Made by a program: the position numbers and the translations under genes. A stretch of DNA of 64,000 nucleotides. Origin: Halisarca cf. caerulea (lineage: Eukaryota > Porifera > Demospongiae > Chondrillida > Halisarcidae). The stretch spans positions 2,452,501 through 2,516,500 of the forward strand of contig CAUJGJ010000332.1 of NCBI GenBank assembly GCA_963170055.1, in the 5' to 3' direction. Below, in pieces: positions 19,012-30,782 of this stretch (its first letter is position 1; every line of letters starts with the position of its first letter). Under the pieces are notes generated by a model that saw nothing but the letters and a program-made list of their open reading frames with translations, did not search any database and was not told where the DNA came from.

Positions 19012-22000
19012 CTACCTAGCAGCCAGACGGTTCATTTCTGAATTGCGTGCAGCATTTCTTGTCTGTGGTGGCCATTTCAAATCATCAGTATGACATTCCC
19101 CTTTAGAATGATCAACATGTGTTGCACCTGTCAACTGAGATCTCTCCAATTCCACTACCCCATCATTGGGACTGCTCAATACAAGGAAGCTTCCAAAAAT
19201 ACAATAATTCCTCAAAAAGCCGGACCCATACTACAAAAGAACATACAAACCTATCATCACACCAAATGTCCAAAAAATATGCATGGTAGACAATAGGACA
19301 ATTCCTTCATTGTGTCCTACCTGTGTTGTGTAGTAAAACACATTTTGTCGGGTGAAGTCTGATATACCACTTTGCCATGACCGAGCACCAGATGGTATCA
19401 GATCTGAATTACTGCCACATCCTACACCAAAAAATCTTGCTACAGTTGCAATTCCACCAGCAGCAGGTGTTCCACCATAAGGTGTCCCTACTGATTGCAC
19501 CAAGCGTCCACGTCCAATCTGAAACACAAATGCAGTAAATAGTCGTTTAATAAAAAAATAATATGAGTTAGTGTTCACAAACATTGCATGCAATAGTTCA
19601 ATGAGCAAAAACATGCAATTGGCATAGATGTGGATTGACTTTAATTAGCGTTAATATATATATTAAGAGGCACCATAGAGTTTACACATTTTACTTATCC
19701 CATGCTATATATATTTTACAAATAGAAAACAAGTAATTTGAGTCAGAAACTCAAGAATTCTGCCACTCACACTATTGAATAACACATGCAAAATAACATA
19801 AAAGTTTGAAACTAAACATTCCATCATTGACAAACAGGACCTTTGGTCCATTATATATTCCATGACATTCCATATACTGCACATTCCTGTGAATGTAATC
19901 TAAAACTACCTCAAAGCCTTCATCACACATATAAACATGTAAACATAATTACACATATTACTAGACGTAATTTGTAATGCACACATTAAGGATTACACAC
20001 CAGAAAGCCAAAAAGAAGACAATATGAGGCTGCCTCAGTAGATTCTGAAAATCGCAAATGACCACAAATAATTGTAAGTTTCACCCTACAAAGGCCAGTT
20101 TTTTTCTATTTAATCAGTACATGTACATTTGACTTACATGTAAGAGGAAGGAATCATTTTGTACTTACTGAGTGGTTTGTCAAGATTAATTGTTTTCATC
20201 ACCAATGGGAGTCCAATCAAGATTGCCCCTGCATTAAAATTCCCCATTTTGGCCCAGAACGGTATCTTCAACTCAAACTATGATTATACAGTGGAACCTG
20301 TCTATTGTGGTCACTGTGTAATGCAGCCACCTGTCTATACCAGCCACTAATTCTTCTCCGAATCAGCAGTAATGTACGGTATTCTACCTCATTAAAGCAG
20401 CCACCTGTCTATAACAGCCAAAAAATTCCACCTCAATGGTGACAGACAGGTTCCACTGTAGTTTGAAAATGATTGTATAATACAGCCACAGTGAACAAGG
20501 ATTTGGATACGTGTGTACTATACAATAAGCCCCGAACCATTCTTTTTGATCAGAGTACAGGCAAAACAGGAAAAAATTCAAATCTTGGCCTAATTGGCAG
20601 TCTCATTGTTCCATTTGGAGTTCAATACATCATGTTACAAGGCCCAAAACATACATACGTATCTTCAATTTTTGCTAAACAATTCTTAAAATTCAATAAA
20701 GAAGGGGTAGAATTTCCAATTGTAGCATTTGGGTCATTAATACCATTGGCCATGCTGGCAGCCATTTGCAACGTCATCTTGTTCTCAAACTCACAAGCAC
20801 TATTGGATATGGAAATTATAGTGAGGTCTGACTGTGTTCAAAACTAGTAAAATATTGTAATGTTTGGGTGGGAGGTTGGTAGTAGGAAATTTAGATTCAA
20901 ATGTGCTAGTCATAAACATCAAGGTGCAAATCATCAAGGCAAATATCAGCATCCAATACACTATATTCGCGCTACCTACCTATTGCCCTTTTGCCAAAAC
21001 TATGATAATAGGTATTCAGAATCTATACTGTACAAAAAATATTATGACTCCTTAACTGCCGTATTGACCACCTGTTTCAACAAATTTCATCTGGTACTGT
21101 TGTGCAATAGCTTAGTCCAGCCAGCTGTGACACACAAGTGCCGGGGTACAAACGAGGGTCACAGATGGCTGGACTAGCATAGCTATGCTGTATGGTGGTA
21201 GAAATTCTTTGACATGCCTGATTGATGTAGCGATGTTTTATCTTTGGACTGATAATGTGTGTCCCAATTTGTCAACAATTAATCACAACGGTACAACCTT
21301 TTGCCTACTTGGGCTTCTTCAGGTACACAAACCAAAATTAACTGATTGATCAATCAGTTTTAATTGTGATTAATTGTTACAGTTGTGATTAATTGTTGAC
21401 AAATTGTGACAAGTGTTATCTGTCCAAAGATTAAACATTGCTACAGCCATGCTGTATACTGAATGCACAACACAATATATTACGAAACAGAAAATTGGTG
21501 CTGTATTTCAACTAATCATGTCACCTAGCTGAGATGTTAGTATAATTTCTTGTTTTATGATATACGTATTATTTTCAAAAGAATGAAAAAGCGTAAAGTC
21601 ATCATCATTTATACATGGTTCCCATCTCTGCCTTCTACTAAGTCCCTTGTGACATGTTTGCACATACGTACATAATCTGTGATGAAGTGTCTATGTTATG
21701 ACTTCTACCATTCTGATCAGAAAAGGATATATTGGTTCTATCTGTATTCAACCTCCATTTGCTCACTTTATACCTTAAGTAGCATAGTTTAGAGGTGTGA
21801 GTCCATGTAAGAATAAGCCAGTCAATAATGCACGAAGACAAATTCAAATCATGGCATGCTATCACTTAAGCTGAGCATACTGTTAGAGAACTGTTATTTA
21901 TTGTCCTCGTTTTCTTGTAGATTGCACAGTCACAAGGGGAGTGACTGGGTTTCTCCCTCTAGCAAGGACTGATCTGAACACATGCCTGGTTGCTGGTGCT

Positions 22001-23830
22001 GGCCCTTTTCCCATGACTCAAGGCCTTAGGAGCTGGTATGGTAAGGCATGAAGTACTTGATCTTACATTTCCATACCAGAGACAAATTTAACCACTACTC
22101 TACAGCATGTATCTTGTCTGTAGACAAGATACATGCTGTAGAGTAGTGCTTAAATGCATTGGGAGTCTTACTACGTAAAAATATATACATATACCAAAAC
22201 TATGACTATATCATAAATATCAATTAAACCTACTCACCAATGCATCCATTGATGTTCTGTAGTATTGCAGTAAATGTGCACCCACCATGCCACCTTGAGA
22301 ATGAGCAACTATACTGAATGGTCCAATACCTTCTTGATCTATGAAGTTTAAAACTAGCTGTGCAAATCGATTAATGGATAAGTTCTCTCCAAGTCTCCGA
22401 AACACTCTGGCATTAGAAAAGTGACCGAGTGGAAATGGATCCACTGAAGCACAGTATCCATGAACCAATACAACTGTGCCAGTTTCTGTACTATTAAGAT
22501 ACCTGTCTCTTTGAGGATTATATCCATTCAACATTTCGTATGTGACTGATATCTGCTCTTTGGAGTACATTGGTTTCCAAGTATGTATTCGAGCATCAGC
22601 AATCTTGAGGAATGTCTCTTCTTTGACATGAACAATAGAAATATATCCAGACACATCCTGAAAGACAATGTTCTTCAAAGAGAGAGGAAAGGTAGCCTGT
22701 GCTTTGATCAGCCACCTGCTGTCTAGTTCAAATTGAACAAAGAAGCCTGAACTCTCTCTCTTTACTTCAACAAGCCCACCAACCCATGCCACAGCTACTC
22801 TCTCACCACTACTCCCAGTCCCATAAACTTCTGCATACCCATTGTAAATGGGATTTGCTGTTTCGTCCCATGAAACGTTTACTCGAATTAGTACAATTTC
22901 ACCAAGTGTAATTGGATGGTAAAATAGCTGTATTTGGGCTTGTTCTGTGACATTAAGTGATGGAGCTGCAACAGGTATCTCAAAAGATGATGTTCGTGCA
23001 AATTGATATCCATCCTCTTCTCCCTCCACATCCACTGTCACCGAATAGACTCCAGGAATTACAGGCATGAATGTCCCTTCCATGTCTCCAGTGGAATCCT
23101 TCATCACCTGCATAACCTCATTTCCATTTGGCATAGAAACCATCATAGTCGAATTCTTTATTGCTCCCACTCTTTTTGGCATGAGCATAAAATCCTTAGT
23201 CATTCTTTTATTCTCATTGTCCATAACGAAAGCATCCACTGAAATTTCTTTATATAACATATTATTTGTAGTAGCAGCATATGCCATCATGGTCATCGTC
23301 GTACTGTTGAAATTTATCCAAGTCATTGCTTTCTGGGGCTCCCCACTTGCACGTCCTTTGACAGACAAAACAATACTCCACATCCCAGGATCTGGCTTGA
23401 TAAAGAAGAGCGAGATTACAGCATAATCAGTGCTGTATCCAAACAACGTCTGGCTAACATTGCGTTCATTGGGTTGTTTTATGTCACCACTGGGACCAAT
23501 AAGGGTCACTATTACTTCCTTTCCATCCATGTCTGATTTGAGGTAAGCAACATTTACGATGATACTGAATACCGGATCGACGGGGAATGGGTACTTCCAG
23601 TCGATTCCAACGCTGAGATAAGACACTGGTAGGTGTAATTCGCTGCTGGGATTGTCGAGGCTGCTTCGGTTGACGTGTTGGGTAAAATTGCGAAACTCGC
23701 TGGGAGGCCCAGCAAGTTTCTTGAATTGGTCGTCATCGTCGCTGGTCCAGCTATTGCTCGACTGTACCAAAGACGGCAAAACACAAAAGGAAAGGAAGGT
23801 AAGACTTCGAACAAGAGAGATGTGAAACAT
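19012..23830 (-). CDS. Secreted CMF-like alpha/beta hydrolase, copy B (669-codon model, 3 exons)
   Basis: Exons are 23830-22238, 19518-19321 and 19230-19012, with lengths identical to copy A (1593, 198, 219 nt) and all phases closed. It has a signal peptide, the HG motif (VVLVHGYCASVDPFPL), the nucleophile elbow AHSQGG with Ser511, then RLVQSVGTPYGGTPAAGG and the Cys/His-containing tail HSKGECHTDD. Most of exon 1 is almost identical to copy A. The part just before the active-site elbow and exons 2-3 are much more different (roughly a third of residues in exon 2). It is intact and apparently functional although its M6PR-like neighbour is dead. Intron 1 has accumulated several MITEs and a dispersed repeat. 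Substrate unknown. Confidence 0.85.
20165..20845. repeat. Dispersed repeat, member 2, carrying a nested MITE
   Basis: Homologous to 10935-11430. It is split by the MITE at 20289-20458, which makes it longer. It lies in intron 1 of the copy B hydrolase and has no supported coding frame. Confidence 0.65.
20289..20458. mobile_element. Pogo-like MITE, 170 bp, ends CAGTGGAACCTGTCTAT
   Basis: CAGTGGAACCTGTCTATTGT on the left faces GACAGACAGGTTCCACTG on the right. TA duplications are at 20287-20288 and 20459-20460. Internal 'GCAGCCACCTGTCTAT' repeats occur twice. A partial relative is at 63568-63610. Confidence 0.85.
21113..21177. mobile_element. Short inverted-repeat element
   Basis: TAGTCCAGCCAGCTGTGAC faces GTCACAGATGGCTGGACTA around a spacer of about 25 bp. 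One mismatch in the arms. Probably a deletion derivative of a MITE. Confidence 0.6.
21226..21445. mobile_element. MITE with inverted repeats of about 64 bp
   Basis: The left arm starts TGTAGCGATGTTTTATCTTT and contains CAATTTGTCAACAATTAATC. The right arm is its near-perfect inverse ending AAAGATTAAACATTGCTACA. Total 220 bp, non-coding, in intron 1 of the copy B hydrolase. Confidence 0.8.
22094..22147. repeat. Perfect 25-bp hairpin
   Basis: ACTACTCTACAGCATGTATC with five more bases forms a perfect 25-bp stem with its inverse around a TGTA loop. Copy A at about 4930-4955 has only a single arm-like sequence (ACTATTCTACAGCATTCATG), so the second arm arose in copy B. Confidence 0.85.
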
Positions 23831-24010
23831 TAGTCTTCGATTGAACTTCTCTCAGCATATAAAATACATATGGTTATATATATTATACGACACTATAAAA
23901 TATTTTTTATTGGCCACTCCCACATATAGCTACGGATATGATGACATTCGACTTTATGAAAGTTTGTACACGGTCGTCGATTATGTCCTTGACCCGAAGG
24001 ATATCTTGGC
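23831..24010. promoter_or_regulatory. Bidirectional promoter interval of copy B
   Basis: 180 bp between the hydrolase start and the remnant start of the M6PR-like pseudogene. It is shorter and diverged relative to 7209-7420. It presumably still drives the intact hydrolase. Confidence 0.45.
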
Positions 24011-26879
24011 ATGACTATTCGATCCTGGAAATGTTTGCTAGCCATTTTGGTACGGTTAGTGGGATACTTCTGGATCACTAGCTACAGATAAGGATTTGTC
24101 AGAAGTGGTCAGGATGGATACTGTCAGAATTAACCTTGAATGGTCCAAAATCGTCCAAAATGGCCTGAAATACCACCTTAAATACATAACCTAATAACTC
24201 AAATCCCCCCCTAGTTATATACCCCTACAATATATACTGCATACATATCTGCACTTCCTTACATCTGATTCACTGCACTGCATGTGTTTTACAGACATCT
24301 AGAAAACCACATACACTTATATAGCCCCTTCCAAGACTGTAGTTTGTTATTGCCTTGGCCCCTTGATCATTTTCCTAAAAGAAAGCCATACAATACATAC
24401 ATCAAACCGCAATCATGTCCTGCATGGCAGGCATGCACTGTAATACTGAAGCTCCCCCCCCCCCCCCTCCAAAAAAGAAGTAATTCAAGATAGAATCCTG
24501 GATTTAAAGGCAGTTCTTTTGCAGTATTTGTGCCTTGTCGTCAACCATTGTCATTATTTAGTCACCAATTGTGAACAGTGGCAGGGCCATGCCCCCCGTG
24601 CATGGTTCCTATGCTATGTTGAAAGTGTCATGTACATTAAAAATGCATAACTTACAACTTATATACAGTTAGACACCATTTTGCACCATAACATGTAACA
24701 AGCACTTGCTAGACAAACAAGGCACTGTCCCAATGACCATCAGCAATATAGTAATAAGGGGAAATCTGACAGAGATAAGAATATTTGATGAAATGTAAAC
24801 TACAGTAGTTTCATAGCAGAGTGTTGGGGATTCAACTTCCCAAGATCCAACCCATTTAGATGCTGTGCACATGCAAAGTTCAGTAATACATTTAATTGGA
24901 GGCATTCATGTAATTGTAAATTTTAGAAAGCTCAGTAGAGTAGGAAGCAATATTGCTACTTTGAAGCATAGTTTGTGCATTAGTGTGTAGACTACATGAT
25001 CAATCCAGTTGACTCATCAATTGCAACGAAGGTACAATAGACTGCCAGTATACGCCATATAAAGGACATTCGTATTCTTCAGGCTAACTAATGGAGGGTC
25101 AGGTCCCAACTGTCTTAATGCCCTCCCCCTCCCCCATATCCACCCATTTACCTCCAACACACATGCATGCAGAGTCTAGGATCTGTGTTTGAAGGTGCGT
25201 ATTAAGGACTGAATTGTGATGACTAGTGTGTTTAAAGCAAAGATGTACACTTTCTGGCAGGCCACATGCAGCGCAACCTCCACTAGTGAATCCTTGTATT
25301 GGAGCTGGTTTATGTCAGTGTCCTGCTCTCCTTTTCTGCTTGGTTATATTGATATATTACAGGACAGAATGTTATACTATTACCGTAGATGGTATGTACA
25401 TACAAGTGTCTAGAATCCAACTGCCACTAGCTACCAGTTATATCTGAGGCGCAATGCCTCTATGTCCTCTAATCTTTGTATTAGTTATGTATGTATCTGT
25501 ATAGCCTGCATGCCTCAAACGCACCTCTTGCATGATTCATGTGTCAAAGAGCATATACAACTCTATGTCTGTCTTATTTCAAAATTTATCACTCCACAAC
25601 AGTTTTCATTATAATATGGAAACTTAAAATCTAATATCAATGTCCTTTATTCAAACCATTCCACTAGGTTTCACTCTTCTTTATCTTAATCTGGTAGGTG
25701 CGGTTAAGGATCTGCCAGAATATATATAGATTTTGTTGCTACATGTTCTTTTCAGTTTAATTTTTTCAAAGCTCTGACATGGTCAATGAATTACACCCTA
25801 CTCTCACAACTTGGTCTCACCTCTTTTATTGTGTACTGGTTTCCTTCCCACATATCATTGTGATCATAATTCTAAAAATATAATATTGACTCCCTTTTGT
25901 TCCCCTATAGTTTCATTTTTCTGGTGTCCCCTAAGGTCATCTTGGCTCTTCTGGCCTTTCGTCCTCTTCCATTAATTATTTTCCTAAGGCACTTCCATTT
26001 GGCTCTCTGTACGCTACCACAGAGATCTCAGTAACAAAAAGTGTCATCTCAACATTTCTCTTCAATTGTACTTCATTTTAGCAGACACATGGATGAAAAT
26101 CAATGACATTCAACTAAATTCAAATAAGACAAATGCAGAACTTTAAATTAACTTTCCGACAGTTGCATCTACAGTGTATATATCTACAAGACGTATATAC
26201 CTGTTTAATACACTGTCCATTTTTGTGGTGCTTGTCTTTGATTCATTCACTTAGAGTGATCACATTACTTTGTTGCATCCAAATTCTCTCATATATACCC
26301 CCAGACTTCTTAGGCATCTCTCCTGCATGGTTTACTCCTCACTTTCTTCTGGTCATGTGTGTATCTGAAATATTGTTGTTTTTCCCATTCTGGACAGGGT
26401 TCTATCTAGGATTAAATTTTTTGGGGGAAGCTTGAGTATTACAGTAAATGACTGCCGCGCAAGATATACACATAGATCTGATGCATGTATTGTATGTATA
26501 TAGCAGGGTGATGGGGGGGGGGGATGATTACAAAGTATAGTGGGGGGGGGGGGGGGGGGGGGGGAAGGTACATGTATGTATATATGGTATCCTAGACATC
26601 TATAAAACACATGTAGCGCCAGTGATAATAAAGGTGCATGCAGATATGTATATGGAGTGATGGGGTATATATATAAGTATGAAACTAGGGGGGTCTGGGG
26701 GCATGCCCCCCCCCAGGGAAAATTCGAGTTTTTAGGAGAGATAATGTTGCATTTGAGGTCATTTTAGACCATTCAAGGCCAATTTTCATACTCAAGTAGG
26801 GCCTTCTCTATAGTATTACAATGAGTGCCTGTGTGTATACATGTGTACACATGTGTGTACGTGTGTGCATGCATGCATG

Positions 26880-26888
26880 CATGTGTGT

Positions 26889-26976
<88 letters not shown>

Positions 26977-27000
26977 ATGTGTGTGTGTGTGTGTGTGTTT
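26880..27000 (+). repeat. (TG)n microsatellite
   Basis: About 50 TG units with rare interruptions inside the 26395-27777 element. A second TG tract of the same origin is at 27391-27512. Confidence 0.95.
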
Positions 27001-27004
27001 GTGC

Positions 27005-27175
27005 ACGCCTGTAATGCTGTGAATGGTCCCCTGCTGTAAGTTGTCCCCCTATCGTTTCATCAATACTAAACCCTAACCCAACCCTAACCCTAATGCCTCG
27101 ACAGTATAGAGTTTGTATTCGATAAGCGCCCACGCCGGACAACTTTTAGGAGGGACAAGATTTGGTGTGACACAC
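27005..27175. repeat. Interspersed repeat with CCCTAA core, copy 2
   Basis: Inverted copy of 13083-13245. The core reads AAACCCTAACCCAACCCTAA followed by CCCTAA. It is flanked by AATGCTGTGAATGGTCCCC and GGACAACTTTTAGGAGGGAC. Confidence 0.65.
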
Positions 27176-27388
27176 CCATATATATTATGGAGTGCAGGAG
27201 TATACATACTTAACTAGAGGGATCAGGAAGCATGCCTCCCCAGGGAAAATTTGAGTTTTTAGGTTAGATAATGTTGCATTTGAGGCCATTTTAGACCATT
27301 CAATGCTGATTTTGACACTCAAGTAGGGCCTTCTCTATCGTAGTGAAATGAGTGCCTGTGTGTATATATACAAGTGGCTAGATGTGTG

Positions 27389-27440
<52 letters not shown>

Positions 27441-27993
27441 TGTGTGTGTGTATGTGTCTGTGCATGCGTGCATGTGTGTGTGTGTGTGTGTGTGTGTGCA
27501 TACGTGTGTGTCTGTTTGTGCACGACTGGATATATTATGGAGTGCAGAAGTATACGTACTTAACTAGAGGGATCTTGGGGCATGCTCCCTAGGGAAAATT
27601 TGAGTTTTTAGGTTATACAAGGTTGTATTTGAGTCCATTTTAGATCATTCAAGGTAAATTTTGACACTCAAGTAGGGCCTACTCTATAGTAATTTGTATT
27701 GCAGTTGGAATTTTTTTGGGGGGAAGCTAGGGAGTTTGGGGTGGAAGCTTCCCCCCCCCCTCCTGGATAGAACCCTGCTGGACTATTGTAACACTCTGCA
27801 TTTGGAATACATGTACCAAGCAGACATCTGATCCACCACAATCCCTTTAGACCATATAGCTGCTTTACCAGTGTAGAATGTGTATCTATTCTGCATCAGG
27901 TGCACGTAAAGAACTTGGTCTATCCTCATTGACCAAGGTTTCAGATTGCTAAGATAGTGTTGAATGTCTCTCTTTCAATTCCATCCTTCTCTG

Positions 27994-28107
<114 letters not shown>

Positions 28108-28796
28108 ACATGCACATCACGCAGTATCTGATTTCATTATCTCCTTTTTGTCCTTGATTAAGTGAAGAGAATTCTACTTCTTTTGGCTTCTCTACAGTTT
28201 TCTTTCCACCTTCAGTTAAAGTTTTCAAATTGTTGCTAATCTTTGTAAAAGCTTGTGAGAACTGTAGTTTGTGATTACTTTCTATTTGATTTATATTGCA
28301 TTAGCTACTTGCACTATATACTTGAACTTAAATTTAAATGGAAAAATCTCTTCAAATTCTTATCTTGTTTGTCTATGGTAACTACACATTCTTGATACTC
28401 ATGATCGTTATTGTACAGTAATTCCTCTCTCTTGCTAGTTTGTTACATAGTAAAGGATATACTGTACACGTATATCATTTCCCCAAACATGCACTGTTTT
28501 ACTGTATGTCATGTACATAATCAATTATTATTTCTACAATTTTGTAAATACATTTCATAGAGAATCAGGAGGATACAGATTTTTGTTGAATCCATGTCCT
28601 TTTGTGCAGTGTGCCAACCATGAAGATGATGTCGCTGTGAGTTATCACTAGTTCCTACATAATGTTTACACAAAAGCACGAGTTAATATTGAAATTCATG
28701 CATGAGCAATTAAATTTTATTGTTTTTGGGTAGGTTTGTCAGGAGAGTCTTCATATCCTGGCACTGGGTAGAGTTCACACAGTATCTTACGATATA

Positions 28797-28998
28797 CCGT
28801 ATATCCGGAAATATTGGCGACATTTTTATTTTGGCAGTTTGGCCGTCAGTATCAAATTGCCAAATTTGCATAGACCTACTTACTATGCTTTGTCTTTGTT
28901 GTGCAACTGCCAAATTTAATTTCCACCAATATTAAAGTACAGCCTGATCTTGTGCAAATCGCTAAATTTAATGATTGCCAATATTTCCGGATATATGG
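28797..28998. mobile_element. MITE inserted in an M6PR-like exon, TATA target duplication
   Basis: CCGTATATCCGGAAATATTG on the left faces CAATATTTCCGGATATATGG on the right, 202 bp. TATA flanks both sides (28793-28796 and 28999-29002). The intact exon in copy A reads ACGATATATCTGG through the empty site. Fragments of the family occur at 29262-29335, 30508-30625 and 33168-33235. Confidence 0.92.
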
Positions 28999-29526
28999 TA
29001 TATCTGGATCCACTCCTGGTGCAAATCAGTGGCCTGTCATAGATACTCATTTTATGTTAGATGCAATCAAAACATGCAGGTTTGCAAAAATAGGTACCAG
29101 ATACAATGATGCATTACAGGACAATGAATACATATCTTAATCTGTCTTACAGAACAGATACATTTTTGAATAGTATACAACATCTAGTCCAGTATTGACC
29201 TTCTTCTCTGAGGATTTGTCTCAGCTGAACTATGTAAGCGCATTTGTCATTGCGTATTATGATAATTTGGTGGTTTGGCGGTCAGTATCAAAATCACCAA
29301 ATTTATATCACCAAAATTTGCTTTGTCCTTTCTGTGCCAGTGATTGGATCATATTATAATTTTAGTAGAACTTATACATTGCTACATGCTTCAAAATCTT
29401 GTGATATGAATTAAGGTGTTCAATCACACTTAAGGAAATTGTTCAATTATATACAGAACGTTCAATCCACATCACCTGTTGCCAAACATACGTATAGTGT
29501 GTCTTTATTGGGTACTATCATAGACA

Positions 29527-29678
29527 CAGTGAAAACTCTCTAATCCACCACAATTGGGAATGTCAGTTTTATGGTGGATTAGCGGGGTTGGCGGATTAAC
29601 GAGGTCCCAATAATGCATGTATTTTAATTCATTTCAGGAAACTAGGGGGGGGGGTACTGGATTATATAGGTTTCCCTG
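29527..29678. mobile_element. Pogo-like MITE shared by both duplicates (copy B)
   Basis: Orthologue of 13304-13468 with the same ends (CAGTGAAAACTCTCTAATCC and GGATTATATAGGTTTCCCTG). A poly-G expansion at 29645 replaces part of the interior. Confidence 0.75.
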
Positions 29679-30507
29679 TACTACTATTAAATCATCCATC
29701 TGAGGTAATTATACATAGAAGTGATGCATGCTGCATTTTACCATAATATGCATGCTGATCACAACTAGCTGGCGAAGATCCACCAATTGCAAGCATCTCA
29801 TAGTTGAATGTCTGCTCTAGCCTGGCGTTGCCAACCCTGCATGGACCATCTCGCTCGGCCACTTTCAGGGACTAATGGCACTGGTGATGTTAGTCCCTGA
29901 AAATGGCCGAGTGCATGCATGCATGTGATTGGGTCAGCAATGCCATGTCTGCTTCAATACTATGTCTACAGTATTATTATATTACATTCGAATTCATCAA
30001 CATCAATATATACAGCTGTGTAGACAATAGATGCAGGATAATGGGGTAACTTTCAATATCATATTATTATATTCATATGAGATTCTTATTTCCTAGTTTT
30101 TTTTGAAGTGGAATCAAATCTTATTGAGCCACATTTTTCAAGCCCACAAAGTATTCCTGTGGTTGGATGGGTTTTTATTAGTTTGTGAGTTGCATGACTA
30201 TTTGTTCATCACATTTATATGCACAAGATGGTATGAGTTTGCTGTTGTCTGTATGATAACCTAAATGTATACCATGCATACTGCAGCCCAAAAATTTTAA
30301 AGTGTACAATTCCAGCCTGCTGATTTCAGACGAGCCTTGACTAATGAAATTTGTGCTTTGCTAAAAATTAGCAAAATCATCAAGCAAGTAGTGTTAGGGG
30401 GTCAAATGCTGGTATTTTCAATGATCATTATTAGTGTTTCAGCCCTGAATGTGCACTTATAAAATTGTAGTGTTATTTCCCTCTGACATTGAAGCTCCTT
30501 TTTATAG

Positions 30508-30625
30508 TACCGCATATCCGGAAATATTGGCGACACTTTTAATTTGGCAGTTTGGCGGTCAGGATCAAAATCACCAAATTTCTATCACCAAATTTGCATA
30601 GACCTACTTACTATGCTTTGTCCTT
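30508..30625. mobile_element. Half MITE at a deletion junction
   Basis: It begins CCGCATATCCGGAAATATTG, the same end as 28797, but has no matching right end. The next bases (GAAGTTCAATCATGTTTCTAT) correspond to about 15310 in copy A. The deleted segment includes the M6PR-like membrane exon. Confidence 0.75.
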
Positions 30626-30782
30626 GCTGAAGTTCAATCATGTTTCTATGTATTATTTGAATAAACTTAATTGTCCACATTTCACACTATTTGATTATAA
30701 CAATTATATTTAGCAATACACAAGTATAACACTGTACAGGAATATTGCAGTTGCAAGTGGATTATAAAACCATGTTGTAAAT

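Larger units (their letters stand above)
26395..27777. mobile_element. CAGGGTTCTATCTAGGA-family element with 5-bp target duplication, copy 2
   Basis: It runs from CAGGGTTCTATCTAGGATTA to CTGGATAGAACCCTG, flanked by CTGGA on both sides (26390-26394 and 27778-27782). Copy A has an empty site there (CTCTGGACCACTGTAACACTG near 10563), so it inserted after the duplication. The interior includes a poly-G run (26513-26563), two TG microsatellites and an internal duplication of the 'GGGCCTTCTCTAT...GAGTGCCTGTGTG' segment (26798 and 27327). The telomere-like repeat at 27005-27175 is nested in it. No transposase frame is visible. Confidence 0.88.
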
